Shown: one piece after another, positions 1 through 10,108 of the stretch
Layout of the letters: each line of letters starts with the position of its first letter
Position numbering within the stretch: position 1 is the stretch's first letter
NCBI RefSeq assembly: GCF_963082655.1
Contig: NC_081553.1
Span: 18,504,643 to 18,568,642 of the forward strand
Reading direction: 5' to 3'
Length of the DNA: 64,000 nucleotides
DNA from: Stomoxys calcitrans
Lineage: Eukaryota; Arthropoda; Insecta; Diptera; Muscidae
The notes under the pieces: model-generated
Databases searched by the model: none
Told to the model about the DNA's origin: nothing
Seen by the model: the letters and a program-made list of their open reading frames with translations, nothing else
Translations under genes and position numbers: made by a program

Positions 1-150
1 TGTCGCTATGTGTCACGCGTTTCAGACTCGGCATAAAAAAGAACGCCCCCTATCATTTAGATAGTGGGCGTCCTTGCACTCATTGATATGAGACAAGTAT
101 CCCTTGTTCCTTAATGGAATGTTCTTGGGAAATTTAGTTTTTTTCATGTT
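1..150 (+). repeat. 3' part of a tRNA-derived SINE, truncated by the window edge
   Basis: The stretch matches the SINE body seen complete near 48.0 kb: CAGACTCGGC, a block ending in GCACTCATTGATATGAGA, and the terminal TTCCTTAATGGAATGTTC. The tRNA-like head lies outside the window. An extra inverted ATCATTTAGATAGTGGGCG segment replaces the usual middle of the body. Orientation is +. Confidence 0.6.
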
Positions 151-1195
151 TGCAGGAAGATTTTGAAAAATTAATAAATTTTCTAAAAAAACCTGCAAAA
201 ATCTTTAAATGTTTTTTGAATTTGGACGATATAGAACGGTATCCCGATTAAAGGATTAGGTCAATGAAAGGGGATCAAAATCTGGCCTTTTGCCAACCCT
301 GTCTTTTGGCAACTACTCACAGGTTTTGGTCCTCTAGCCTTTCTCTCTTTTCTCCTTTTGGCAACCCTGTCCTCCTTGTCTCCTTCATCATCACCACCAT
401 CATCGGCCTGTTCAAATACCTTTTAGTGTTTGTTTTTTTTTTTTTTTTGTTTTCTTTCGATTTGTGAAATATTTCTCCAGGACCATGACATTCGTGACCG
501 CCAAGATACATACATTCACGCTAAGCCATTTCATGGAGCAAAAGCCAACACCTACGCCCCTCCATTTCCGTTGACTTCCTGTTGCATGCCTGTCAAATAG
601 TTTCTCGTTTAAAAACGCTAAATTAGTTATTGTTTGACGGGGAGATGGATGGATGGAAGGATGGATTGCCACAGAGTAGTTAGATGACTGTATGTGATAG
701 CTTTTCGGTGTTGTTCAACTAAAATGATTTTCCATGATATCAGACGGCGGCGGGCATAGCGCTTAGTAGGCGGGAAGGTAACTAATGTCACACAACAGGG
801 AGTCCACTTTGACTGAGTCGATGAGTGTGAGTCTGTCTGTATGCATGTGTGTGTGTGTGTGTGTGTTTGTGGACTGAATACTAATGACTTGTGAAATTTG
901 GATGTTGTTTTACTTGCACCACATAGAAAGCTGTATCATTGTTACTGTTGTTGTTGTTATCAAGCTATGCCGTGGTTAATTCTGATTTGGTCTATTGGTA
1001 GATGGCCATTTTTTTTTTTTTGCTGAAAATGTCAAAAGCATTTAAAATGTGGAGGTGTTGCTTTAGCATTGAAACTAGAGATTTATATGGGCAGAGCTGG
1101 ATTAAGAATGAGAGCAGCTCATACCATCGCGGTATAATCGAGACAACGATAGGAAACCTGGAAGGAAGAGAAAAGGTTTCCAATCGGATACCTGA
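151..1195. other. non-repetitive AT-rich stretch, no gene seen
   Basis: No homology-bearing reading frame is visible on either strand. It contains a T-rich run at 428-448, a (TG)n microsatellite at 846-867 and a short (GTT)n run near 945. The reading frames longer than 60 codons here are low-complexity and lack any domain pattern. Confidence 0.5.
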
Positions 1196-2050
1196 TATGA
1201 ACCTCGAAGTCGGGTGCGAAGCACTGCTGCCATCGGCACAGTCTTGGAAGTATTGCCATCTGGAAGATCATGTTACACGAATGGATCAAATTTAGAAGAC
1301 AGAGTGGCCCAGGGGGGTTACATTGAGAATCCAGGGAGAGAGATCTGGTTTAGACTGCCTGACCATAATACGGTCCGGCAAACGGAGATCCAGGCGTTTG
1401 AACCACACCACCTCACGCATTCTGTGAGTGAAATGGTGTGGTGCTAACGCGAGGACATCGAGTGTGAACATCTTTACCGACAGCAAAATTGCCATAAGGG
1501 AAATAATAACCGGGACGGTTATGTCACGAACAGTCTTGGAGTGTAAGAAGGAGATTAACGCCTTCTATGAGGATGGCAAAATGAATGGGGAAACGAAAGG
1601 TCAGACGATTTGGCGGTGAAGGCCTAGAGGACTGCCGTCAATAAACTTGATTGACCCGAAGCCTTTCGGGTCGACACAGTCCGAGTTAAGGAAGCGGGCG
1701 ACGAATGTGCATGCAACATTGTGGAACAGCGAAATAATCGGTAGGACGACGAAAATTCTATGGGGGGATCCAGATCGCGAGAAGACGAGGCTGCTACTGA
1801 AAGAAAGTAAGAAGGAGGTCAATATAGCTATTGGTATCATAACGGGACTACGAGCTTATGTAAAATCGGTGAGCAAATGATAGAATGTGTAGGGCATGAG
1901 ACGTTGGAGCATTTCCTTTGTCATTGCCGGCTTTCGCGTCTAACAGATACTGGCACTTAGGTGGGGACACAATACCAGACATGAACCAACTTAGGGGAGT
2001 GGTATTGAAAACAATTAAGGATGTTGTAAGTAGCATGAAATTCCTAACTT
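1196..2050 (+). pseudogene. non-LTR retrotransposon ORF2 remnant: RNase H and C-terminal tail
   Basis: This is the 3' part of a LINE polyprotein of the kind that carries an RNase H domain after the reverse transcriptase (I/LOA/R1-like groups). The frame at 1428-1619 reads VNIFTDSKIAIREI and later SRTVLECKKEINA, the pattern around the second conserved acidic residue of retroelement RNase H. After a frame change, 1647-1880 reads DPKPFGSTQSELRKRATN and IAIGIITGL. Next comes a cysteine/histidine-rich tail (GHETLEHFLCHC in another frame, about 1885-1930), typical of the C-terminal CCHC-like region of these elements. At least three frames are needed to follow it, so it is dead. A SINE begins immediately downstream. 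Clade assignment is tentative. Confidence 0.65.
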
Positions 2051-2350
2051 AACATGTTAGCATGTCCGCCTATGACGCTGAACACCGGGGTTCAAATACT
2101 GGCAAGACCACCAAACATTAAAAAAAAAAAAATTCAGCTGTGGTTTTCCCCTCCCTATGCTGACATTATATGGGAGGTACTATTCCATGTAAAACTTCTC
2201 TCCAAAGAGGTGTCGCACTGCGGCACGCCGTTCGGACTCGGCTATAAAAGAAGGCCCCTTAAGCATAAAACTTGAATCGGACTGCACTCATTGATATGTG
2301 AAAAGTTTGCCCCTGTTCCTTTGTGGAATGTGCATGGGCAAAATATGTTT
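2046..2350 (+). repeat. tRNA-derived SINE, nearly full length
   Basis: The head reads GTTAGCATGTCCGCCTATGA, followed by a B-box-like GGGTTCAAATACTGG. The body contains CCTCTCCAAAGAGGTGTCG-type sequence, TTCGGACTCGGCTATAAAA and the terminal GTTCCTTTGTGGAATGTGC. An A12 run interrupts the linker near 2119. The first ~20 bp of the head (A box) are missing or replaced by the preceding LINE remnant. It is a non-autonomous element that would depend on a LINE partner. Confidence 0.75.
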
Positions 2351-2499
2351 TTTTTATTGTTGTTTGTCGACTTATTCGTATTCCATATAAGTTTCTCTGG
2401 TGACGAGCATGGCTTGTACGAATTGCCAACCTTACAACAATTGGTATATGATCTGAATATGGTTTGGATGGGACAGATACCTTACCTTACTTTACTTTA

Positions 2500-5130
2500 A
2501 TTGGCTATGACAGAATATTTGTGCCACTAGCCGATCGTAGAATAGCGTTCCAAGCGCCTCGATCTTCTGCGCTCATTCTAAAATCTCTGACATCAAGTTT
2601 TGAGGTGTCTCCCACCACTTGATCTTTCCATTGGGCTTTTGGTCTTCCCGATATGCGTGTACCACTGTGTTTGCCTTCAAAAGACTTCTTTGCTGGAGCT
2701 TCTTCATCCTTTCTGACAACATGACCCAGCCAACGCAGCCGTTGTATTTTGAAGCGTGTAACTATGCTATCGTTGTCATACAGCTCTTACTGCCCGTGGT
2801 TCATACGTCCCCTATATTCTCCATTAACGCAAACTGATTAAAATTTTTTACGAAGAATCTTTCTCTCAAATACTCCAAGTACTGCCTCATCTGCTTTTAC
2901 AAGTACCTATGCTTCAGAACCATATAACAGCACGGGTAGTATCAGTGTCTTGTATAGTGTAATCGTTGTCTGTCGAGAGGTGGCCTTGTTTCTAAAATAG
3001 CATCTGTTTGCCACTATTATTCTTCGCTTAATCTCAAAACTGGTGTCATTCGTTTCGGTTACGGCGGTGCCGAGGTAGATAAAGTTACTGACTGTCTCAA
3101 GGTTTTGATTCCCAACTTTCTCCGTTCTCTTTATCTGGTTGGTTGTACAAGGCTTTTTGGGAGTTGAATCCATCCATTTCGTCTTATCTTCATTTACTGC
3201 CAGACCCATTTTCACTGACTCTCTTTCGATTCTTTCAAAGGCTGCAGTTACCACTTCCGGTGAACGACCTATGATATCGATGTCGTCAGCATAGGCGAGT
3301 AGCATGTGTTCTCTTGTATTAGTGTGCCATATCTATTCACATCTGCATCTCTGCATCTGCATATCATCACACGATAGGCTGTCTCCTTATCTTTCCCATT
3401 CTTACTGAGGAACGCGTGTCAGCAAGTGTCATCCTGCAGAGTCTTATTAATTTTGCAGTGATACCAATCTCAGACAAGACTAGAAATACCTTTGAACGTA
3501 AAGGAGTATCGAAAGCGGCTTTGTAGTCAAAAAAGAGATGGTAGGTGTTAATTTGTCCTTCTCGGATCTTTTCCCGGATTTGGCGCTGTGTGAATATCTG
3601 TTCTAGGGTGGATTTACCAGGTCTAAAGCCGCATTGATGGGGCCCAATTATCTCATTGACTTTAGGTTTTAATCTTTCACACACTACGCTCGAGAGTATC
3701 TTGTATGCGATGGGGAGGAGACTTATTCCTCTGTAGTTGGCGCATTCCGTCTTGTCTGCTTTCTTGGGTACGGGACATAGTATGCTGAGGTTCCAATCAT
3801 CGGGTATGCGCTCTTCTAGTCAGATTGCGCAGATAAGCTGATGCATGCGCCTTAACAGCGTGTCGCCTCCAAATAGTTCAGCGGACAACCCATCGGCTAC
3901 TGCTGCCTTGTTGTTCTTCAGTCGGGTCACTGCTGCTTGGACCTCATTCTGACTAGGTGGTAAACATTTTATACCATCATCATGGATTGGTTTTGGGGTA
4001 TCCTCTTCGCCGCCATCCTCAGACGCTAGAAGTTGGTTAAAATTTCTATCATGTCAACAAAGAGATGGTAGGTGTTGATTTGTCCTTCTCGTATCTTTTC
4101 CAGGATTTGGCGCAGTGTGAATATCTGGTCCGGGGTGGATTTACCAGGTCTAAATCCGCATTGGTACGACCCAATTATATCATTGTCTTTTTTAATCTTT
4201 CATACAGTAAGCTCGATAGTATCTTGTATGCGATGGGGAGCAGACTTATTCCTCTGTAGTTGGCACATTCCGTCTTGTCTCCTTCCTTGGGTACGGGACA
4301 TAGTATGCTGAGATTCCAATCATTCGGTATGCGTTCTTCTAGCCAGATTGCGCAGATAAACTGATGCATACGCTTTATCAGCGTGTCGCCTTCGGTCTTA
4401 AATAATTCAGGGGGTAACCCGTCGGCTCCTGCTGCCTTGTGGTTCTTTAGTCGGTTCACAGCTACTTGGACCTCATTCTGACTAGGAGGTATACATTCTA
4501 TACCATCATCAGGGATTGGTTCTGCGGTATCCTCTTCGTCGCCTACATCGGACACTAGCAGTTGGGTAAAATTTTCTTTCCATATCCTTAGCATGTGTCA
4601 GTCAGTGTCAGTTACCAGATTTCCCTCATTGTCTCTGCAGGTGGATGTGCCTGCACCCAAGCCATCGGTTTGGTGTTTAATTCTTTGGTAGAATTTCCGG
4701 ACTTCATTCTGACTCCTGTACATCTCAATTCGCTTACACTCACGTCTTTCCATTTTCTTTTTCTTTTTGCGGAATAGACGTTTCTCCCCTCTCCTTTTCT
4801 CCCTATACCTCTCCTTCATCTGGAGCTTTGCTACTGATTGCAGGGTTGCTCTTTATGGCGCATTCTTGGCTTCAGTAGCATCTCGACACTCTTGGCCGTA
4901 CCATGGGTTTCTTGGAAGAGGCTTCCGGTACCCAAGTACGGATTTCGCGGCATTTTCCATGGAGTGGGCAATAGTTTGCCACCGCGCCATTATATCATCG
5001 GAACAAGGAGTGCTTTCATCAAGCAGTTGGGTCCGTCGAGTGGAGTATGCCGTTGCCATTTGTTGTGTTTGCAGCTTTTCAATGTCCAGCTTCCGTGCAG
5101 TGCCAGATCGTACTTTCCTCGCCATGTTAA
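2500..5130 (-). pseudogene. non-LTR retrotransposon ORF2 (reverse transcriptase), rearranged
   Basis: Read on the minus strand from 5125, the fragments run in order. First is a linker (WYGQECRDATEAKNA at 4853-5125; MKERYREKRRGEKRLFRKK at 4598-4819). Then the RT fingers (NHKAAGADGLPPELF and CANYRGISLLPIAYKILS in 4175-4594), the palm (CGFRPGKSTLEQIF and LFFDYKAAFD in 3367-3684) and the catalytic LAYADD in 2907-3305 follow. Last is the C-terminal RLRWLGHVVRKDEE with a GRPKAQWKDQV stretch around 2600-2770. The layout resembles RTE-like elements, but I cannot fix the clade. The endonuclease domain is absent, so the copy is 5' truncated. Frameshifts separate the blocks, and TGG has become a TGA stop at 3820-3822 in one duplicated segment. 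It cannot make an active protein, although the YADD motif itself is intact. Confidence 0.8.
3535..4590 (-). repeat. direct duplication of ~525 bp inside the LINE reverse transcriptase
   Basis: 3535-4045 and 4060-4590 align end to end: both begin AAGAGATGGTAGGTGTT and end in AGTTGGNTAAAATTT. They encode the same RT finger/palm segment. The copies differ at roughly one base in ten. That suggests either an old tandem duplication or recombination joining two already diverged LINE copies, rather than a recent event. Confidence 0.8.
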
Positions 5131-5359
5131 AACGGGTGCGAACCTTTGCTACAACAAAGTAATGATGCGAATTATTCGCTCCACAGAGTTACAGAAAATC
5201 TGCGGAGCAAATGCAATAGTCTTTTGCGAACTCCTCATTTTGCCACAGAAGGTAAATTCTCCTTTACTAACGTTCCTAGTTTTTTTTTTTTTTTTTTTTC
5301 TTTCTGTCAGTTAACACGCAGGGGATGTCCCCTATAAATGCAGTGCATTGCGTTGGCGA

Positions 5360-6315
5360 GAGGAAATGAGGAATTTAAGGGGGGGAAATGATGTAGTGTT
5401 TATTGACATTTGTCTTAAATCTTTGGATGTCAAAGTGGCTGGGAAAAACATTAGCCGGAAGTCGATTCCACATACGAACGGTTCTGGCGAAATAAGAATT
5501 CTCTCTATAATGCTTTATGCGTTCCGCTGGCCAATCAATCACAAACGGGTGTGAGTTACTCGAATGTCTAATATCCCTGACATACATCCTTACATCAGGA
5601 ATAAGAAGACGAATATCAGACGAACACACACCATAAAAGTACCGATAGAACAGCGCCAAACAACCCACATTGCGACGACGATGAAGGGAGGCAATAGAGT
5701 TGAATACCCCACTGTCCCCAATCACCGCCATCGCTCTCCTCTGTATACGATCCAGTAGCTCCAGGGATGATTTCGAAGCTCCAGCCCATACATGTGAGTT
5801 GTACTCCATTTTCGGCCTTATGAAAGTGGTGTAGTTGTAAAGAAGATCAGACGGAGTGATGTAATTCTTACACCCTTTAAGGAAGCCTAAACACTTGAAT
5901 GCTTCTTTCGACACTTCGAATACATGTTTAGTCCAACGGACATTACTTTGTATTTTCATGCCCAGAACATGAAGAGCTTCTGATTGCTTAACATCTACAC
6001 CGTTGATAGACAAAGATGATCGTAATGGGTCAGCAAATCGTTTGTGTGACAACAAGCAGCACTGAGTCTTACGTGCATTAAAATCCACTCGATTCATTCG
6101 ACCCCACTCAGAAATGGCCAGCAAATCCTGGCATAGTGTATCGTCCATAACCCGCCTCTTTTGCTCAATCTCTCGAAGACTTGGCCTATGGTCGAATGAG
6201 TACGAATGACAGAGATTACTGTCATCCGCAAATGAGTAGATCGTATTCGATGTTCTTCCATTTATGACCACTCCACCTAAATCGCCAATTAAATCAAGAA
6301 GTTTTCTCGCCTTAG
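5360..6315 (-). pseudogene. Jockey/CR1-like LINE reverse transcriptase, C-terminal half
   Basis: An open frame of 328 codons (5375-6361) runs through this block. Residues 44-47 are FADD, the RT catalytic motif C, followed by SNLCHSYSFDHRPS. Residues 83-110 (SEWGRMNRVDFNARKTQ, then SHKRF) form the palm end, HVLGMKIQ at 131-138 is motif E, and FIRPKMEYNSHVW (180-192) with LLDRIQRRAM (202-211) is the thumb and post-RT region. The frame ends at a natural-looking C-terminus (FKTNVNKHYI). This portion has no stop or frameshift, unlike every other LINE here, so it may be the youngest. The upstream RT motifs and endonuclease are missing. A second copy of the same family lies at 48286-49210. Confidence 0.8.
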
Positions 6316-6590
6316 AGGCCGCACTATACTGCAGCTTCCCTGCCTTCGGTATAAACAACACCTTAACCCTCCTTCAAGATTGAGGTACATAGGCAAATTC
6401 TTTGCAAGCCCTTAACAGCACAATAAATCTTCCCGAAAGTCACTCGTAGGCCTCCTGTAGCATTTTCGGGTAAATGCCGTCCGATCCGTGTGATTCGTGG
6501 GAGTGTAAAGCCCAACGAACATTATCATAAATGACAAGTCTCCTTGCCCTATCGGCATCACCGTTCCCCGCCATTATGAAATTGATTTCC
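6310..6590 (-). pseudogene. second LINE RT fragment fused upstream of the FADD block
   Basis: On the minus strand, about 6420 down to 6330 reads LLRACKEFAYVPQS, stop, RRVKVLFIPKAGK. This is the RT finger pattern of I/R1/LOA-like elements (normally ...YVPxSWRxVxVxFIPKxGK), with the tryptophan changed to TGA. A further piece, HGSDGIYPKMLQEAYE, lies near 6430-6500. The join to the FADD block around 6300-6320 lacks the motif A region expected between these parts. It is therefore either an internal deletion or a fusion of two elements; I favour fusion because the two halves resemble different groups. Confidence 0.55.
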
Positions 6591-7362
6591 GCTTATTCCC
6601 TGAGCTCACAGCTGAAACGAAAGCTCTTTTAGTTCTTGTAAAACTAATTTCTCCAAATCACTTGATTCCTCCAAGTCAAAAGTTTCATTCAAAAAAAACA
6701 AACCTCTACAATAAGCCTCTGGTTTTAGGTGACTTCGAGTTCAGTAAACTCCCATAGTTGTCCTTTAGTTATTTCCAAGTTTCTGTTTAGAATCCCACAT
6801 TTATCCTTGAATAGAGGCATTATGACTTGACTCATACCTTACTTGCCCCCGGTCATCATTATCATCATTCGCCGCCCAAAGTCAATTAGTGCTAACGTCT
6901 TAATTAAACGACGAGTATGACTAAAATTCCCAAAATCTAATAATATTTCCTCAGGTATTTATTAACTTTGCAACATAATTTTTAGTGCTCCAAATTAAGA
7001 TTTTTATGACTGGTGGGAATTTATTACTACACGATGGCGCAGGGTTGAGTATACGCCGCCCCGTCTCCCTCTCTCTCCCGCTCTCTCTATCGTCGTCCAT
7101 CAACCACATCGCATTGCAACTCATCCCCCTGGCACGGTGTGGCTGCCACAGCAAGCAGGCAAGCAAGTTTCCCAATCAACACCTGATATCCTTGCAAAAT
7201 CTTTGGCAATTCATATATATTTCCTATCATAAACCATGTCAGCACGTGCCAGGATTCAGGATTCTCTTGTTAGGCAGCAAGAATCCTTGGGTGGGTGTAC
7301 ATTATTCCAAGAAGGCTTTGTGTATTGGTGTGCGTGTGACTAATAAATATTAAATCTATATG
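6591..7362. other. non-repetitive stretch, no gene seen
   Basis: Contains a pyrimidine-rich segment (CT runs at 7060-7092) and a 122-codon + strand frame at 6985-7353 whose composition gives no domain pattern. No transposon hallmark is visible. It precedes the G-rich tract and the candidate first exon, so it could be gene-flanking DNA. Confidence 0.4.
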
Positions 7363-7403
7363 ATATATATATATATAGTCGGGCGGGGCGGGGCGGGGCG
7401 TGT
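7363..7403 (+). repeat. (TA)n run followed by G-quadruplex-type tract
   Basis: A (TA)n run ends at about 7376 and is followed by GTC and four G runs of three to four, each separated by a single C (7381-7401). Single-base loops make this a strong predicted intramolecular G-quadruplex on the + strand. It is unusual in a window this AT-rich. Confidence 0.75.
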
Positions 7404-7611
7404 GTGAGTAGAATTTATTACAACACCACGACTGTTTCATTACAAAATTTCATTGTAAAAACGCCAACAAAATCTACATAAAAATTACTTGCGTTTTGTA
7501 TTGTAACTTATTTTGGCAATGATGCGTAGGTTAGTGTATGTTTACATGTACGCGTACGTGTGCGTTATTGTATTATGCGCCTTTGAAAACCGTCTTAGTC
7601 CTAGCGTTCAA

Positions 7612-7751
7612 TCAGTCGCATTCACTATAATCAGTGGCAGTGTTGCCAGAAAGTTTTTTTTTTAACAAAACCGTTATTTTTTCAAAAATTTAAGGTAAAG
7701 CAGTAAAAGAGAGTGAAGTCCTGTAAGAAAAGATGGAAAATAAGAAGAAAA
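7612..7751 (+). other. weak candidate first exon with 5' splice donor
   Basis: An initiator-like TCAGTC sits at 7612-7617 and CAGTGTTGCCAGA at 7637-7650. ATG at 7733 is in favourable context (AAAAGATGG) and opens MENKKK. The codons run into a consensus donor, AAAA|GTAAGT, with GT at 7752-7753. Without splicing the frame continues 42 codons and ends inside the Helentron-like element that starts at 7804. No TATA box or downstream promoter element is seen. Read as an exon it would contribute only six codons plus one base. The nearest partner signal is the ratchet site at 19883 on the same strand. The motifs are all short and could arise by chance. Confidence 0.22.
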
Positions 7752-7803
7752 GTAAGTTTCGTAAAACTTTGTTGGCCTTTTTGTTGTCACTAAAAACTAA
7801 ACC

Positions 7804-8600
7804 TTTTTATACCCACCAGCATAGAATAGTAGGCCAAATTCATTTAGTCCCCCCTTGAAGTCCTCACATTGAAGTATACATATCCGACCCTACAAAGTAT
7901 TGTATATTTATTATACCCTCCACCATAGGATGGGGGTATACTAATTTCGTCATTCTGTTTGTAACTACTCGAAATATTCGACTGAGACCCCCTAAAAGTA
8001 TATATGCTTGAAATTTTGCACAAATATTTCTTATAAGTGTAGGTCGGTTGGGATTGTAAATGGGCAATATCGGTCCGTATTTTGATATAGCTGCCCTATA
8101 AACCCATCTTGGGTCTTGACTTCTTGAGCCTCTAGAGGGCGCAATTCTTATCCGATTGGAGTGAAATTTTGCATGACGTGTTCCGTTATGATTTCCAACA
8201 TCTGTACCAAGCTGTCATATAAACCTATCTGGGGTCTTGACTTCTTGAGCCTCTAGAGGGCGCAATTCTTATCTGATTGGATTGAAATTTTGCACGACGT
8301 GTGCAGATATGATATCCAACAATTGCGCCAAGTATGGTTCAAATCGGTCCATAACCTGATATAGCTGTCATATAAACCTATCTGGGCTCTTGACTTCTTG
8401 AACCTCTAGAGGGCGCAATTCTAATCCGATTGGATTGAAATTTTGCATGACGTGTTCTGATATGATATCCAACAACTGCGCCAAATATGGTTCAAATCGG
8501 TCCGTTACCTGATATAGCTGCTGTATAAATCGATCTTGGGTCTTGACTTTCTGAGCCTCTAGAGGGCGCAATTCTTATCCGATTGGAATGATATTTTACA
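7804..8600 (+). mobile_element. Helentron/DINE-1-like non-autonomous element, subfamily A
   Basis: A first 5' end (TTTTTATACCCACCAGCATA at 7804) is interrupted. A second start at 7908 carries ATACCCTCCACCATAGGATG and the core GTCATTCTGTTTGTAACTAC. From 8100 the body is tandem units containing TTGACTTCTTGAGCCTCTAG. The anchors fall at 8116, 8237, 8390 and 8543, so the last two steps are exactly 153 bp. The (GTCY)n tract is missing. The 3' end is cut at the junction with the next repeat near 8600. The family resemblance to DINE-1/mini-me is from memory of their 5' end and core. Confidence 0.75.
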
Positions 8601-9372
8601 CGACGTGGCCAATTTGAGCCTCACACTGACCTGGTCGGAAAATATGTCCGATTGTCATATGTCCCTCAAACACTTAGCCCTGAAAATAAATCAGCATCGT
8701 GCTTTACTCTCAAATATCATATTTTATTTCAACCCCATACTGCCATTAGCCTCAAAATTGTATATCAAATTCGTTATTTAATCTCAAATACCTTTTATGT
8801 AAAACCCTTATTACAAAATTCAGCAAATATGTCCTTTGTGAGGTATGGACTTTAAAAACTATCAATATCGAGCTCCACTCTCTTTAAGACCCAAATTGTC
8901 ATGGCGAGCAAATACGTCCTATTTGGGGATCGTTATGTGGCTGGGACGTCCCCTAGACAGTTGGTCCCTAATGTTAACTTCAGATTCGTGATCTTCTTCC
9001 GATTACCTTTAATTTGAACCCCATATTTCCATATACGACAAACATGTTCGGTTTGGGGGTGTTTTGGGGAATGGGGCAGCCACTCAGTGACTTGGCTCTG
9101 AAAATATCTATCAGATTCATGTTTTACTCTAAAATACCTCTTAATTGAGCCCCATATTGCAATTGTCAGGAAATACGTCCTATTCAGGGGGTGGTGTTAT
9201 GGGGCTGTGGTGGCCATATAGACACTTTTTCTCGATCATTGATATTAGATTCGTGCTTTATTCCCAAAGACCTTCCATTTGCGTCCCATATTGTTATGGT
9301 CGTAAATTTGGCGGTGTTTGGTTTTCGTTTGTATTGTTTTCTTTGGGCTATTAGCTGCAGAATGTGTCCCGG
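8600..9372 (+). repeat. array of ~230-250 bp diverged units, type C
   Basis: Recurrent phrases are CCCCATATTGCCAT, AAATACGTCC, GGGGTGTTTTGGGGAATGG, ACTTGGCTCTGAAAATATC and TTCGTGCTTTATTCCC. The same units form the larger array at 59.8-62.7 kb, which ends like a non-LTR 3' tail. No coding frame is present. It abuts the Helentron-like element on the left and the (TTTTA)n tract on the right. Confidence 0.6.
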
Positions 9373-9375
9373 CAA

Positions 9376-10108
9376 TTTTATTTTATTTTATTTTATTTAA
9401 TTTTATTTTATTTTACTTTATTTTATTTTATTTTATTTTATTTTATTTTATTTTATTTTATTTTATTTTATTTTATTTTATTTTATTTTATTTTATTTTA
9501 TTTTATTTTATTTTATTTTATTTTATTTTATTTTATTTTATTTTATTTTATTTTATTTTATTTTATTTTATTTTATTTTATTTTATTTTATTTTATTTTA
9601 TTTTATTTTATTTTACTTTATTTTATTTTATTTTATTTTATTTTATTTTATTTTATTTTATTTTATTTTATTTTATTTTATTTTATTTTATTTTATTTTA
9701 TTTTATTTTATTTTATTTTATTTTATTTTATTTTATTTTATTTTATTTTATTTTATTTTATTTTATTTTATTTAATTTTATTTTATTTTATTTTATTTTA
9801 TTTTATTTTATTATATTTTATTTTATTTTATTTTATTTTATTTTATTTTATTTTATTTTATTTTATTTTATTTTATTTTATTTTATTTTATTTTATTTTA
9901 TTTTATTTTATTTTATTTTATTTTATTTTATTTTATTTTATTTTATTTTATTTTATTTTATTTTATTTTATTTTATTTTATTTTATTTTATTTTATTTTA
10001 TTTTATTTTATTTTATTTTATTTTATTTTATTTTATTTTATTTTATTTTATTTTATTTTATTTTATTTTATTTTAGTTTAGTTTAGTTTAGTTTATTTTA
10101 TTTTAGTT
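9376..10108 (+). repeat. (TTTTA)n pentanucleotide tract, ~730 bp
   Basis: About 145 near-perfect copies of TTTTA. There are rare substitutions (TTTAA near 9396 and 9770, TTTAC at 9415 and 9615, TTATA near 9812) and a TTTAG run at 10076-10095. The repeat unit reads open in two frames as FYFIL, which produces long meaningless reading frames. Confidence 0.97.

Noticed and set aside
9318..10086. Reading frames of 240-252 codons on the + strand
   Set aside because: They are translations of (TTTTA)n, giving an endless FYFIL pattern with no start context or domain.
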